DNA from: Shewanella mangrovisoli
GTDB lineage: Bacteria; Pseudomonadota; Gammaproteobacteria; Enterobacterales; Shewanellaceae
DNA: 64,000 nt
Assembly (NCBI RefSeq): GCF_019457635.1
Contig: NZ_CP080412.1
Location: 1,426,001-1,490,000, forward strand
Direction of reading: 5' to 3'
Shown: in pieces, positions 56,926 to 64,000 of the stretch
Position numbering within the stretch: the first letter of the stretch is position 1
Layout: each line of letters starts with the position of its first letter
Made by a program: the position numbers and the translations under genes
Notes under the pieces: generated by a model
The model's database searches: none
What the model was told of the DNA's origin: nothing
What the model saw: only the letters and a program-made list of their open reading frames with translations

Positions 56926-59900
56926 ATGGAGATCATCCGCGGAGCCCCAGCACTCTCGACGTTTAGAGTGCAAAAGCTAATGGAGGCCTGCGTAAACGCT
57001 GCGCTTCCGGTACGCCAAATCTATGCTGAGTATGTTCATTTAGCGGATTTGAGCGAGTTGCTTGAGACTAATGAGCGCGAGCAACTTGAAAAAATTCTCA
57101 CCTATGGACCTGCTATCGAAGCCCATACCCCCCAAGGTTCACTCCTGTTTGTTACTCCCCGCCCCGGCACAATTTCCCCATGGTCTTCTAAAGCCACTGA
57201 TATCGCCCACAATTGTGGTTTAGGTAAAGTGAAGCGCTTAGAGCGTGGTGTTGCCTATTATGTGGAGTCAGACACTTTGACTGTCGAGCAGCAACAAACC
57301 CTCAAAGGATTATTGCACGACCGTATGGTTGAAGTGGTCCTAGACGATTTTGCTAAGGCCGATGTGCTGTTTAAGCGCACTGAACCTGCGCCTTTCAAGA
57401 GTGTGAACGTGTTGGCTGAAGGTCGCCGTGCCCTTGAAGTGGCCAACGTCGAAATGGGTCTGGCGCTCGCCGAAGATGAAATCGATTATTTAGTCGAAAA
57501 CTTTGTGCGTTTGAACCGCAATCCAAACGATATTGAACTGATGATGTTTGCTCAGGCCAACTCTGAGCACTGCCGTCACAAGATTTTTAACGCAGATTGG
57601 ACAATTGATGGCGCGGTGCAGCCTAAATCTCTGTTCAAGATGATTAAAAACACCTTTGAAATCACACCTGACCACGTGTTATCTGCCTATAAAGATAACG
57701 CCGCTGTGATGGAAGGTTCGGTTGCGGGACGTTTCTTCCCCGATCCAAACGGTGTTTACAGCTATCACACTGAACCAATGCACGTACTGATGAAAGTGGA
57801 AACCCACAACCATCCAACTGCAATCAGCCCATACCCAGGTGCGGCGACAGGTTCGGGTGGTGAGATCCGCGACGAAGGTGCAACCGGTCGTGGCTCTAAA
57901 CCTAAAGCGGGTTTAACTGGCTTTAGCGTATCGAATTTAAAAATCCCAGGTTTTGTACAACCTTGGGAAGGCAACTACGGTAAGCCTGAGCGTATCGTCA
58001 GTGCGCTGGACATTATGACCGAAGGCCCACTTGGCGGCGCAGCGTTTAACAACGAGTTTGGTCGTCCAGCCCTGTTAGGTTACTTCCGTACCTATGAGCA
58101 AGAAGTCTCTAGCCACAACGGTGTAGAAGTCCGTGGTTATCACAAGCCCATCATGTTAGCCGGTGGTTTAGGTAACATCCGCGAAGAGCACGTACAAAAA
58201 GGCGAAATCACCGTCGGTGCTAAGCTGATCGTACTCGGTGGCCCTGCGATGAACATTGGTCTTGGCGGCGGCGCTGCCTCTTCGATGGCGTCGGGTCAAT
58301 CGAGCGAAGATTTAGACTTTGCGTCGGTACAGCGTGAAAACCCAGAAATGGAGCGTCGCTGTCAGGAAGTGATCGACCGCTGCTGGCAATTAGGCGATAA
58401 AAACCCTATCCAATTTATCCACGACGTGGGCGCGGGTGGTTTATCTAACGCTTTCCCTGAGTTAGTGAACGATGGCGGCCGTGGTGGTATCTTCAATCTG
58501 CGCAACGTGCCATCGGACGAGCCGGGCATGAGCCCGTTGGAGATCTGGTGTAACGAATCGCAGGAGCGTTATGTGCTTTCGGTTGCTGCCGAAGACTTGC
58601 CTTTATTTACGGCGATTTGTGAGCGTGAGCGCGCACCGTTTGCGGTAGTGGGCGAGGCGACGCAAGAGCGGCATTTAACCCTAGCCGACAGCCATTTCGA
58701 TAACAATCCTATCGATTTACCACTCGAGGTGTTATTAGGTAAAGCACCTAAGATGAGCCGTAATGTGGTATCAGCTAAGGCAGTTTCACCAGCGCTTGAG
58801 CAAAGCAAGATTGATGTAAAAGAAGCGGTTAAACGCATTCTTAGCCTGCCAACCGTGGCGGACAAAACTTTCCTTATCACCATTGGTGACCGCACGGTAA
58901 CCGGCCTAGTGAACCGTGACCAAATGGTTGGCCCATGGCAAGTACCCGTTGCAGATTGCGCGGTAACGGCAGCAAGCTTTGATACCTATGCCGGTGAAGC
59001 CATGTCTATGGGCGAACGTACGCCGCTGGCACTGCTCGATTTTGGCGCCTCTGCCCGCATGGCAGTGGCCGAATCGATTATGAACATCGCGGGTGCGGAT
59101 ATTGGTTCGTTCAAACGTATCAAACTGTCGGCTAACTGGATGTCTGCCGCGGGTCACCCAGGCGAAGATGCGGGTCTTTATGAAGCGGTTAAGGCCGTGG
59201 GTGAAGAGCTGTGTCCAGAACTGAGCCTGACCATTCCTGTCGGTAAAGACTCCATGTCGATGAAAACCGCATGGCAGCAAGACGGCGCGAACAAAACCGT
59301 GACGGCACCTATGTCACTGGTGATTTCTGCCTTCGGTGTGGTGCAGGATATCCGTAACACGTTAACGCCAGAACTTCGCAGCGATAAAGGCGAAACCTCG
59401 CTGTTATTAGTCGACTTAGGCGCTGGCAAAAACCGTTTAGGCGGTTCTTGTTTGGCACAGGTTTACGGTGAGTTAGGCGATATCGCGCCAGACTTAGACG
59501 ATGCTGCTCTGTTACGTGGTTTCTTCGAAACCATGCAAAAACTGGTGGCGAAGAAGTCGGTTATTGCATACCACGACCGCAGTGACGGTGGTTTATTCAC
59601 GACGTTAGTGGAAATGGCCTTTGCCGGTAACACGGGTCTTGCTATCGACTTAAGTGCACTGCAAGGTACCGACGTTGAACGTCTATTCAATGAAGAACTC
59701 GGTGGCGTACTGCAAGTGAGCCGCGCGGATGCCGAGCTTATCGCTGCCCAATTCGCCCAAGCAGGCGTACCTTGCCATATGATTGGCTCTTTAGCGAATG
59801 ACCAACGCATCACCATTAAAGATGGTGCGCGTGAAGTGTTCAGCGAGACGCGTGTTGCACTGCGTACCTTATGGTCTGAAACCACTTACCGCATGCAAGC

Positions 59901-60807
59901 ACTGCGTGATAACCCTGATTGTGCCTTAGAAGAGTTCAAACTTAAGCAGGATGAAACCGACTTAGGGTTAACGGTTAACTTAAGCTTCAATCCAAGTGAA
60001 GACGTTGCTGCGCCGTACATCCTCAAAGGTGCTGCACCTAAGATGGCGATTCTGCGCGAGCAGGGCGTTAACTCCCATGTGGAGATGGCCGCAGCATTCG
60101 ACCGCGCAGGTTTTGAGAGCCGCGACGTGCATATGTCTGACATTTTGTCGGGCCGCATTAGCCTCGAAGAGTTCCAAGGTCTGGTGGCCTGTGGTGGCTT
60201 CTCCTACGGTGACGTATTAGGTGCGGGTGAAGGTTGGGCTAAGTCTATCCTGTTCAACGCCCGTGCTCGCGATGAGTTTTCACGTTTCTTTGAACGTGAC
60301 TCAAGCTTCGCATTAGGTGTGTGTAATGGTTGCCAAATGCTGTCTAACCTGAAGGAAATCATCCCTGGTAGCGAGCACTGGCCACGTTTCGTGCGTAACC
60401 GCTCTGAGCGTTTTGAAGCGCGTTTCAGCTTAGTTGAAGTACAGCAAAGTCCATCACTGTTCTTCCAAGGTATGGCGGGTTCACGTATGCCTATCGCCGT
60501 TTCCCACGGTGAAGGTCATGCTGAGTTTGCTAGTGCGCAGGCACTGGCGTTAGCTGAGGCCTCTGGCACCATCGCGCTGCGTTTTGTGAATGGTAAAGGT
60601 GAAATTGCCACCCAATACCCACAAAACCCGAACGGTTCGCCAAACGGTTTAACCGGTATCTGTACTACCGATGGCCGTGTGACCCTGATGATGCCACACC
60701 CTGAACGTGTATTTAGAACGGTTGCGAACTCTTGGCACCCAGATAACTGGGGTGAAGACAGCCCATGGATGCGCATGTTCCGCAATGCGCGAGTCAACTT
60801 AGGCTAA
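56926..60807 (+). CDS. purL: Phosphoribosylformylglycinamidine synthase
   Basis: Fourth step of purine synthesis, FGAR to FGAM. A large single-chain enzyme (1293 residues): N-terminal PurS-like domain, linker, FGAM synthetase domains with [17 protein letters not shown] motif, [36 protein letters not shown] (in parts), and a C-terminal glutaminase (about 1045-1293) with Cys in LGVCNGCQM and [11 protein letters not shown] (56923) and ATG (56926) starts are adjacent after AAGGTG; I report the ATG. Divergent from mltF as in E. coli. Confidence 0.97.
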   Translation: MEIIRGAPALSTFRVQKLMEACVNAALPVRQIYAEYVHLADLSELLETNEREQLEKILTYGPAIEAHTPQGSLLFVTPRPGTISPWSSKATDIAHNCGLGKVKRLERGVAYYVESDTLTVEQQQTLKGLLHDRMVEVVLDDFAKADVLFKRTEPAPFKSVNVLAEGRRALEVANVEMGLALAEDEIDYLVENFVRLNRNPNDIELMMFAQANSEHCRHKIFNADWTIDGAVQPKSLFKMIKNTFEITPDHVLSAYKDNAAVMEGSVAGRFFPDPNGVYSYHTEPMHVLMKVETHNHPTAISPYPGAATGSGGEIRDEGATGRGSKPKAGLTGFSVSNLKIPGFVQPWEGNYGKPERIVSALDIMTEGPLGGAAFNNEFGRPALLGYFRTYEQEVSSHNGVEVRGYHKPIMLAGGLGNIREEHVQKGEITVGAKLIVLGGPAMNIGLGGGAASSMASGQSSEDLDFASVQRENPEMERRCQEVIDRCWQLGDKNPIQFIHDVGAGGLSNAFPELVNDGGRGGIFNLRNVPSDEPGMSPLEIWCNESQERYVLSVAAEDLPLFTAICERERAPFAVVGEATQERHLTLADSHFDNNPIDLPLEVLLGKAPKMSRNVVSAKAVSPALEQSKIDVKEAVKRILSLPTVADKTFLITIGDRTVTGLVNRDQMVGPWQVPVADCAVTAASFDTYAGEAMSMGERTPLALLDFGASARMAVAESIMNIAGADIGSFKRIKLSANWMSAAGHPGEDAGLYEAVKAVGEELCPELSLTIPVGKDSMSMKTAWQQDGANKTVTAPMSLVISAFGVVQDIRNTLTPELRSDKGETSLLLVDLGAGKNRLGGSCLAQVYGELGDIAPDLDDAALLRGFFETMQKLVAKKSVIAYHDRSDGGLFTTLVEMAFAGNTGLAIDLSALQGTDVERLFNEELGGVLQVSRADAELIAAQFAQAGVPCHMIGSLANDQRITIKDGAREVFSETRVALRTLWSETTYRMQALRDNPDCALEEFKLKQDETDLGLTVNLSFNPSEDVAAPYILKGAAPKMAILREQGVNSHVEMAAAFDRAGFESRDVHMSDILSGRISLEEFQGLVACGGFSYGDVLGAGEGWAKSILFNARARDEFSRFFERDSSFALGVCNGCQMLSNLKEIIPGSEHWPRFVRNRSERFEARFSLVEVQQSPSLFFQGMAGSRMPIAVSHGEGHAEFASAQALALAEASGTIALRFVNGKGEIATQYPQNPNGSPNGLTGICTTDGRVTLMMPHPERVFRTVANSWHPDNWGEDSPWMRMFRNARVNLG

Positions 60808-60841
60808 GGTTTTTATTGAGAAAACCACGACTTAAGTGAGC

Positions 60842-60874
60842 AAAAAAAGGAGCGAAATTTTTCGCTCCTTTTTT
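60842..60874 (+). terminator. Intrinsic terminator after purL
   Basis: AAAAAAGGAGCGAAA / TTTCGCTCCTTTTTT with a minimal TT loop (effective loop larger), followed by more T. Confidence 0.9.
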
Positions 60875-60876
60875 AT

Positions 60877-61070
60877 ATATAAAACGCATCTTTTAAAAAG
60901 ATAAGGTATTTTAAGATCTTAGTCTTACATTTGTTAAATCTAATAAAATGAAGTTTAAAAATATCAATTTTAAAGACTAATTATCCCTTAATAAGTAGTT
61001 CACACAAGTGAAACAAAATTGACTTGCCTTAATTTAGTCGCTGTACTTGCCTGTATTCTCGAGAGATAAA
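60877..61070. other. AT-rich spacer after purL
   Basis: No ORF with a start and RBS, and no hairpin of note. Very AT-rich. It separates the purL terminator from the minus-strand small transcription unit that ends near 61071. Confidence 0.4.
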
Positions 61071-61104
61071 AACAAAAAGCCCCCAACTCATCGAGAAGGG
61101 GGCT
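61071..61104 (-). terminator. Intrinsic terminator of the small minus-strand unit
   Basis: On the minus strand AGCCCCC (complement of 61098-61104) pairs with GGGGGCT (complement of 61078-61084) and runs into TTTTTGTTTTT. It ends something transcribed from right to left, where no annotated-size gene exists. Confidence 0.85.
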
Positions 61105-61165
61105 CGTTTTGCGCTAACAAAACTTCAAATCAAATCAGTATTATTTCAGAGTAAGCGGTGAACGA

Positions 61166-61243
61166 TTACAGCTCACGAGCTGTATAAAGTTCAACAAAAA
61201 CACGCTTATAGCTGTTAACCAGACGTTCAAATAAGTTTGTCAT
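61166..61243 (-). CDS. Candidate 25-residue small protein
   Basis: A complete ORF: MTNLFERLVNSY followed by KRVFVELYTAREL, then TAA. A GGAG Shine-Dalgarno lies eight bases before the ATG, a TTGAGA-17-TAATAT promoter about 100 bases upstream and an intrinsic terminator 60 bases downstream. The sequence could form one amphipathic helix. I do not recognise a family. It is divergent from cydA, and it is not CydX, which would lie after cydB. Confidence comes from the arrangement of signals, not from homology. Confidence 0.6.
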   Translation of the reverse strand: MTNLFERLVNSYKRVFVELYTAREL

Positions 61244-61338
61244 ATCTCTTTCTCCACACCAAAGTTATACCTATGTGCGCGGAGTTTGGCTTGCCTGGGG
61301 CGCTTCACCAGTCACATCAAACCGTCTCCTTAACACAG
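61244..61338 (-). other. Leader of the 25-codon ORF
   Basis: A roughly 95-base predicted leader. Segments 61273-61280 (ATGTGCGC) and 61300-61317 (GCGC..CACAT) can pair, so it may fold. It does not match any riboswitch consensus I know (checked by eye against GEMM-I, FMN, TPP and cobalamin). Confidence 0.35.
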
Positions 61339-61343
61339 GAGAT

Positions 61344-61372
61344 ATATTAACCAGTCCAATCTATCTTCTCAA
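61344..61372 (-). promoter_or_regulatory. Promoter of the small minus-strand unit
   Basis: Minus-strand TTGAGA (61367-61372), 17-base spacer, TAATAT (61344-61349). A 6-bp dyad TCTCCT/AGGAGA (61325-61342) overlaps the predicted start and could be an operator. Confidence 0.6.
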
Positions 61373-62047
61373 ACGAGAAAAAGTACATTTAACAATTAGA
61401 AAAACTAATCAATATATATCATACTTTTATTGGTTTAAGTGTGTTTAATTTTGTACATTGTTGAATTTAAACTAATATATTTCATTATCCAAAATCGAAT
61501 AGATAATGTTTTATTAGTGTGAATATTGTTTTTAATTTGTTTTTATCAGTTTTTGGTGTTTGTAGTGTAGTTTTGTGCTCAAACGGTCAAAAATGGGCTT
61601 TTTAATTCAATATGAATCGCTCTCTACCCCATAATTATGGCTCTGTCAACTGTGGGTAAAAGTGAAGTGTGTGCCCCGTAGCAAAACCCATCTAAAGCCC
61701 TGAGTTTGATTGATTTGAATCAAAGGCGGGTGGTATAAAATACTCACAAATGAAAGCGATTAAATATCTTAACTATCTGATATTTATATCGATGGGATCA
61801 TTTGTAGGATTGGGTGGTGAGGTGGAAGTCTCAAAGCCGAGCGATAGTGTGACTAGGGTCTCAGTATGCGAGGAAAAAGGGGATTTTTGAGCCTTGCTGC
61901 TTCGATGTAATGAAAAAGATGAAATTTAACGGTTTATACTGAATCCAGCTATAAACACAAAATGAAAACTCACTATCCTACAAAGGCACTTGCTACGAAT
62001 GGCTCAAGTAGTCGTAGCAATTGGACGCACCACGTAAGGAGTCACCG
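61373..62047 (+). promoter_or_regulatory. cydA upstream region
   Basis: No standard-size gene. It has the FNR-type box (61710-61723), an AT-rich stretch at 61380-61580, an 8-bp inverted repeat TAAATATC/GATATTTA (61761-61786), and a 46-codon ORF at 61750-61890 starting MKAIKYLNYLIF, with no Shine-Dalgarno. A TATACT at 61935-61940 could be a second -10. The leader to cydA may be about 300 bases. Confidence 0.4.
61710..61723. promoter_or_regulatory. FNR/EtrA-type binding site
   Basis: TTGAT-TTGA-ATCAA is an exact match to the FNR consensus TTGATnnnnATCAA (the Shewanella FNR homologue is EtrA). A TATAAA is found 11 bases downstream (61734-61739), so the site would overlap the -35/spacer region. 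That position fits repression, as known for FNR at E. coli cydAB; the mode here is inference. Confidence 0.75.
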
Positions 62048-63604
62048 ATGATTGTTGAAGAGGTTGTTGAGCTATCACGGTTGCAGTTTGCGCTGACAGC
62101 CATGTATCACTTCCTGTTTGTTCCCTTAACCTTGGGGTTAGCATTTTTGCTGGCTATCATGGAATCACTCTATGTGATGACGGATAAACAAATTTATAAA
62201 GATATGACTAAGTTCTGGGGTAAGTTGTTTGGTATCAACTTTGCCTTGGGTGTTTCAACGGGTTTAGCGATGGAATTCCAGTTTGGTACTAACTGGTCTT
62301 ATTATTCGCACTATGTGGGCGACATCTTTGGTGCACCACTGGCCATTGAAGGATTAATGGCGTTCTTCTTAGAATCGACCTTCGTGGGTATGTTCTTCTT
62401 CGGTTGGGATCGTTTCTCTAAGCGTCAACATTTAGCGACAACCTGGTTGGTCGCCTTTGGTTCCAACTTCTCCGCATTGTGGATCCTGGTGGCAAACGGT
62501 TGGATGCAAAACCCTGTGGGTAGCGTGTTCAATTACGAAACCATGCGTATGGAAATGACCAGCTTTGCTGATGTTATCTTCAACCCTGTTGCACAGGTGA
62601 AATTTGTTCACACTGTGGCTTCTGGCTATGTGACTGGCGCAATGTTCGTATTAGCGATCAGCTCTTACTACATTCTGAAGAAACGTGACTTACCTTTTGC
62701 TCGTCGTTCATTTGCGATTGCAGCCAGCTTCGGTATGGCGTCTATCCTGTCTGTTATCGTTCTGGGTGACGAATCAGGCTATAAAGTGGGTGAAGCGCAG
62801 CGCGTTAAGTTAGCGGCAATTGAAGCTGAGTGGCACACAGAGCCAGCGCCTGCAGCCTTTACTGCAGTTGGTTTCCCAAATCAAGAAACCATGCACACCG
62901 ATTTCGCGGTGAAGATCCCTTACGCTATGGGTATCGTGGCAACACGTTCTTTAGATGAAGAAGTGACTGGTCTACGTGACTTAGTGGCTGAACACGAAGT
63001 ACGTATCCGCAACGGTATGAAAGCTTACGAGATGCTGGTGAAACTGCGCGCTGGTGATAAGTCTCCAGAGTTACGTGAAGCGTTCGAAGCGGCGAAAGTT
63101 GACTTAGGTTACGGCTTACTACTGAAGCGTTACACCGACAATGTTGTAGACGCGACTGAAGAGCAAATCAAAGCGGCAGCGAAGGATTCTATCCCGAATG
63201 TGGCACCGATTTTCTGGAGCTTCCGCGTGATGGTTGGCTTAGGCTTTGTGATGTTGTTTGTGTTCGCGGCGGCCTTCTGGCAAAGCACACGTCATCAGAT
63301 CGAAGAGAAGAAATGGGTACTTAAAGCTGCACTCTTTAGCTTGCCATTACCTTGGATTGCGATCGAGTGTGGTTGGTTTGTGGCGGAATATGGCCGTCAA
63401 CCTTGGACCATCTCTGAGGTACTGCCGACCTTTATGTCTGCTTCGAGTTTAACGACTGGGGACCTGTGGTTCAGTATTCTTTCGATTTCACTGTTCTACA
63501 CTGTGCTGCTGGTGATCGAGATATTCTTGATGCTTAAGTTTGCCCGTCTTGGCCCTAGCAGTTTAAAGACTGGTCGTTATCACTTCGAGAAACTAGAAGC
63601 CTAA
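62048..63604 (+). CDS. cydA: Cytochrome bd ubiquinol oxidase subunit I
   Basis: A 518-residue inner-membrane haem protein that oxidises quinol and reduces O2 with high affinity. [19 protein letters not shown] (His near residue 19, haem b595 ligand), [14 protein letters not shown] (haem b558 His region) and the conserved [13 protein letters not shown] are all present. The Q-loop region (about 235-385) is long as in E. coli CydA, including the [18 protein letters not shown] segment. ATG at 62048 follows AAGGAGTCACCG. cydB follows after 15 bases. Confidence 0.96.
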   Translation: MIVEEVVELSRLQFALTAMYHFLFVPLTLGLAFLLAIMESLYVMTDKQIYKDMTKFWGKLFGINFALGVSTGLAMEFQFGTNWSYYSHYVGDIFGAPLAIEGLMAFFLESTFVGMFFFGWDRFSKRQHLATTWLVAFGSNFSALWILVANGWMQNPVGSVFNYETMRMEMTSFADVIFNPVAQVKFVHTVASGYVTGAMFVLAISSYYILKKRDLPFARRSFAIAASFGMASILSVIVLGDESGYKVGEAQRVKLAAIEAEWHTEPAPAAFTAVGFPNQETMHTDFAVKIPYAMGIVATRSLDEEVTGLRDLVAEHEVRIRNGMKAYEMLVKLRAGDKSPELREAFEAAKVDLGYGLLLKRYTDNVVDATEEQIKAAAKDSIPNVAPIFWSFRVMVGLGFVMLFVFAAAFWQSTRHQIEEKKWVLKAALFSLPLPWIAIECGWFVAEYGRQPWTISEVLPTFMSASSLTTGDLWFSILSISLFYTVLLVIEIFLMLKFARLGPSSLKTGRYHFEKLEA

Positions 63605-63619
63605 GCAGAGGATTTCATT

Positions 63620-64000
63620 ATGTTTGATTATGAAATATTGAGAGTTATCTGGTGGGCTCTGATCGGCGTACTGTTCATCGGATTTGCGGTCACTGACGGT
63701 TTTGACATGGGCGTGGGTGCACTTTTACCGATTATCGGTAAAGACGATACTGAGCGCCGTATTATGGTCAACACCATTGCCCCCCATTGGGACGGTAACC
63801 AAGTATGGTTAATCACCGCTGGTGGTGCCTTATTTGCGGCATGGCCTATGGTGTATGCGGTGTCTTTCTCTGGCTTCTATGTGGCCATGATGTTAGTGCT
63901 GTTTGCCTTGTACACTCGTCCTGTAGGATTTGACTATCGCTCTAAGATTGAAAATCCAAAATGGCGTAAATCGTGGGACTGGGCCTTGTTCTGTGGTGGC
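63620..64000 (+). CDS. cydB: Cytochrome bd oxidase subunit II (5' part, cut by window edge)
   Basis: The first 127 codons are visible and the frame is open to the window end. [33 protein letters not shown] is the CydB start with the conserved acidic TDGFDMG, and [21 protein letters not shown] matches the second helix region. SD GAGGA lies nine bases before the ATG. Subunit II completes the bd oxidase together with CydA. Truncated by the window only. Confidence 0.93.
   Translation, partial: MFDYEILRVIWWALIGVLFIGFAVTDGFDMGVGALLPIIGKDDTERRIMVNTIAPHWDGNQVWLITAGGALFAAWPMVYAVSFSGFYVAMMLVLFALYTRPVGFDYRSKIENPKWRKSWDWALFCGG

Noticed and set aside
61244..61338. Riboswitch in the leader of the 25-codon ORF
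   Set aside because: Pairing segments exist, but conserved cores of GEMM-I, FMN, TPP or cobalamin switches are not seen, and the GGC-AA-GCC part cannot close a hairpin.

Overview
This window looks like chromosomal DNA of a Shewanella species, probably close to S. oneidensis. The evidence is protein-level similarity (TrmB, GlsA, IspG, PurL and CydA lengths and motifs), the mid-40s GC feel, and gammaproteobacterial synteny: mutY/trmB-yggL-glsA-yggN, yggS-proC-yggT-yggU-rdgB-hemW, rlmN-pilW-rodZ-ispG-hisS-yfgM-bamB-der, guaB-guaA, and tadA-mltF-purL. The species name is inference. I see no rRNA, tRNA, CRISPR array or complete insertion sequence. Most of the window is core genome, and the less familiar material sits between about 18 and 38 kb and in the larger gaps.

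Layout. 1-5 kb: truncated mutY, then trmB-yggL-glsA, a YggN-like exported protein and a LysR regulator. 5-13 kb (minus strand): a periplasmic DUF885 peptidase, then the yggS-proC-yggT-yggU-DUF4426-rdgB-hemW neighbourhood (PLP and proline metabolism, nucleotide-pool cleaning, radical-SAM haem chaperone). 12.8-15 kb: pilT-pilU, the twitching retraction ATPases. 15-21 kb: exported glutathione peroxidase, ferrochelatase, ruvX-yqgE, a SUI1-type factor, a Fur-box-preceded small membrane protein, a DUF4136 lipoprotein, a TRIC-type channel and an exported thiol peroxidase. 21-31 kb: OmpA-like protein with MscS channel, threonine aldolase, HDOD-GAF protein, NTF2-like protein, MtfA peptidase, a solute-binding-protein/diguanylate-cyclase pair, and a ParA/RHH-like pair. 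32-40 kb: three GNAT acetyltransferases, DUF3820, an NrfJ-like protein, a LysR/DoxX-pirin divergon, a cytoplasmic-looking 5'-nucleotidase and a CNNM/CBS membrane protein. 40-49 kb: the long rlmN-to-der run (rRNA/tRNA methylation, pili, cell shape, isoprenoids, tRNA charging, outer-membrane assembly, ribosome GTPase). 49-64 kb: xseA, guaB-guaA, tadA, mltF, purL, a 1.2-kb intergenic region, and cydA with the start of cydB.

Functional threads. Purine synthesis (purL, guaB, guaA) and nucleotide sanitation (rdgB, mutY) recur. Envelope assembly and stress is another theme (bamB, yfgM, mltF, rodZ, ompA-like, mscS, exported peroxidases). Haem and respiration appear as hemH, hemW and cydAB.

The most interesting leads are: (1) a self-contained minus-strand unit at about 61.07-61.37 kb with promoter, Shine-Dalgarno, 25-codon ORF and terminator; (2) the translationally coupled solute-binding protein and diguanylate cyclase; (3) the orphan chromosomal ParA with an overlapping RHH-like partner; (4) a perfect Fur dyad before an unrecognised 104-residue membrane protein; (5) a 39-codon, very basic ORF after tadA; and (6) a perfect FNR-type box in the long region before cydA. 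Function assignments rest on motif and family recognition by eye; no database search was run.
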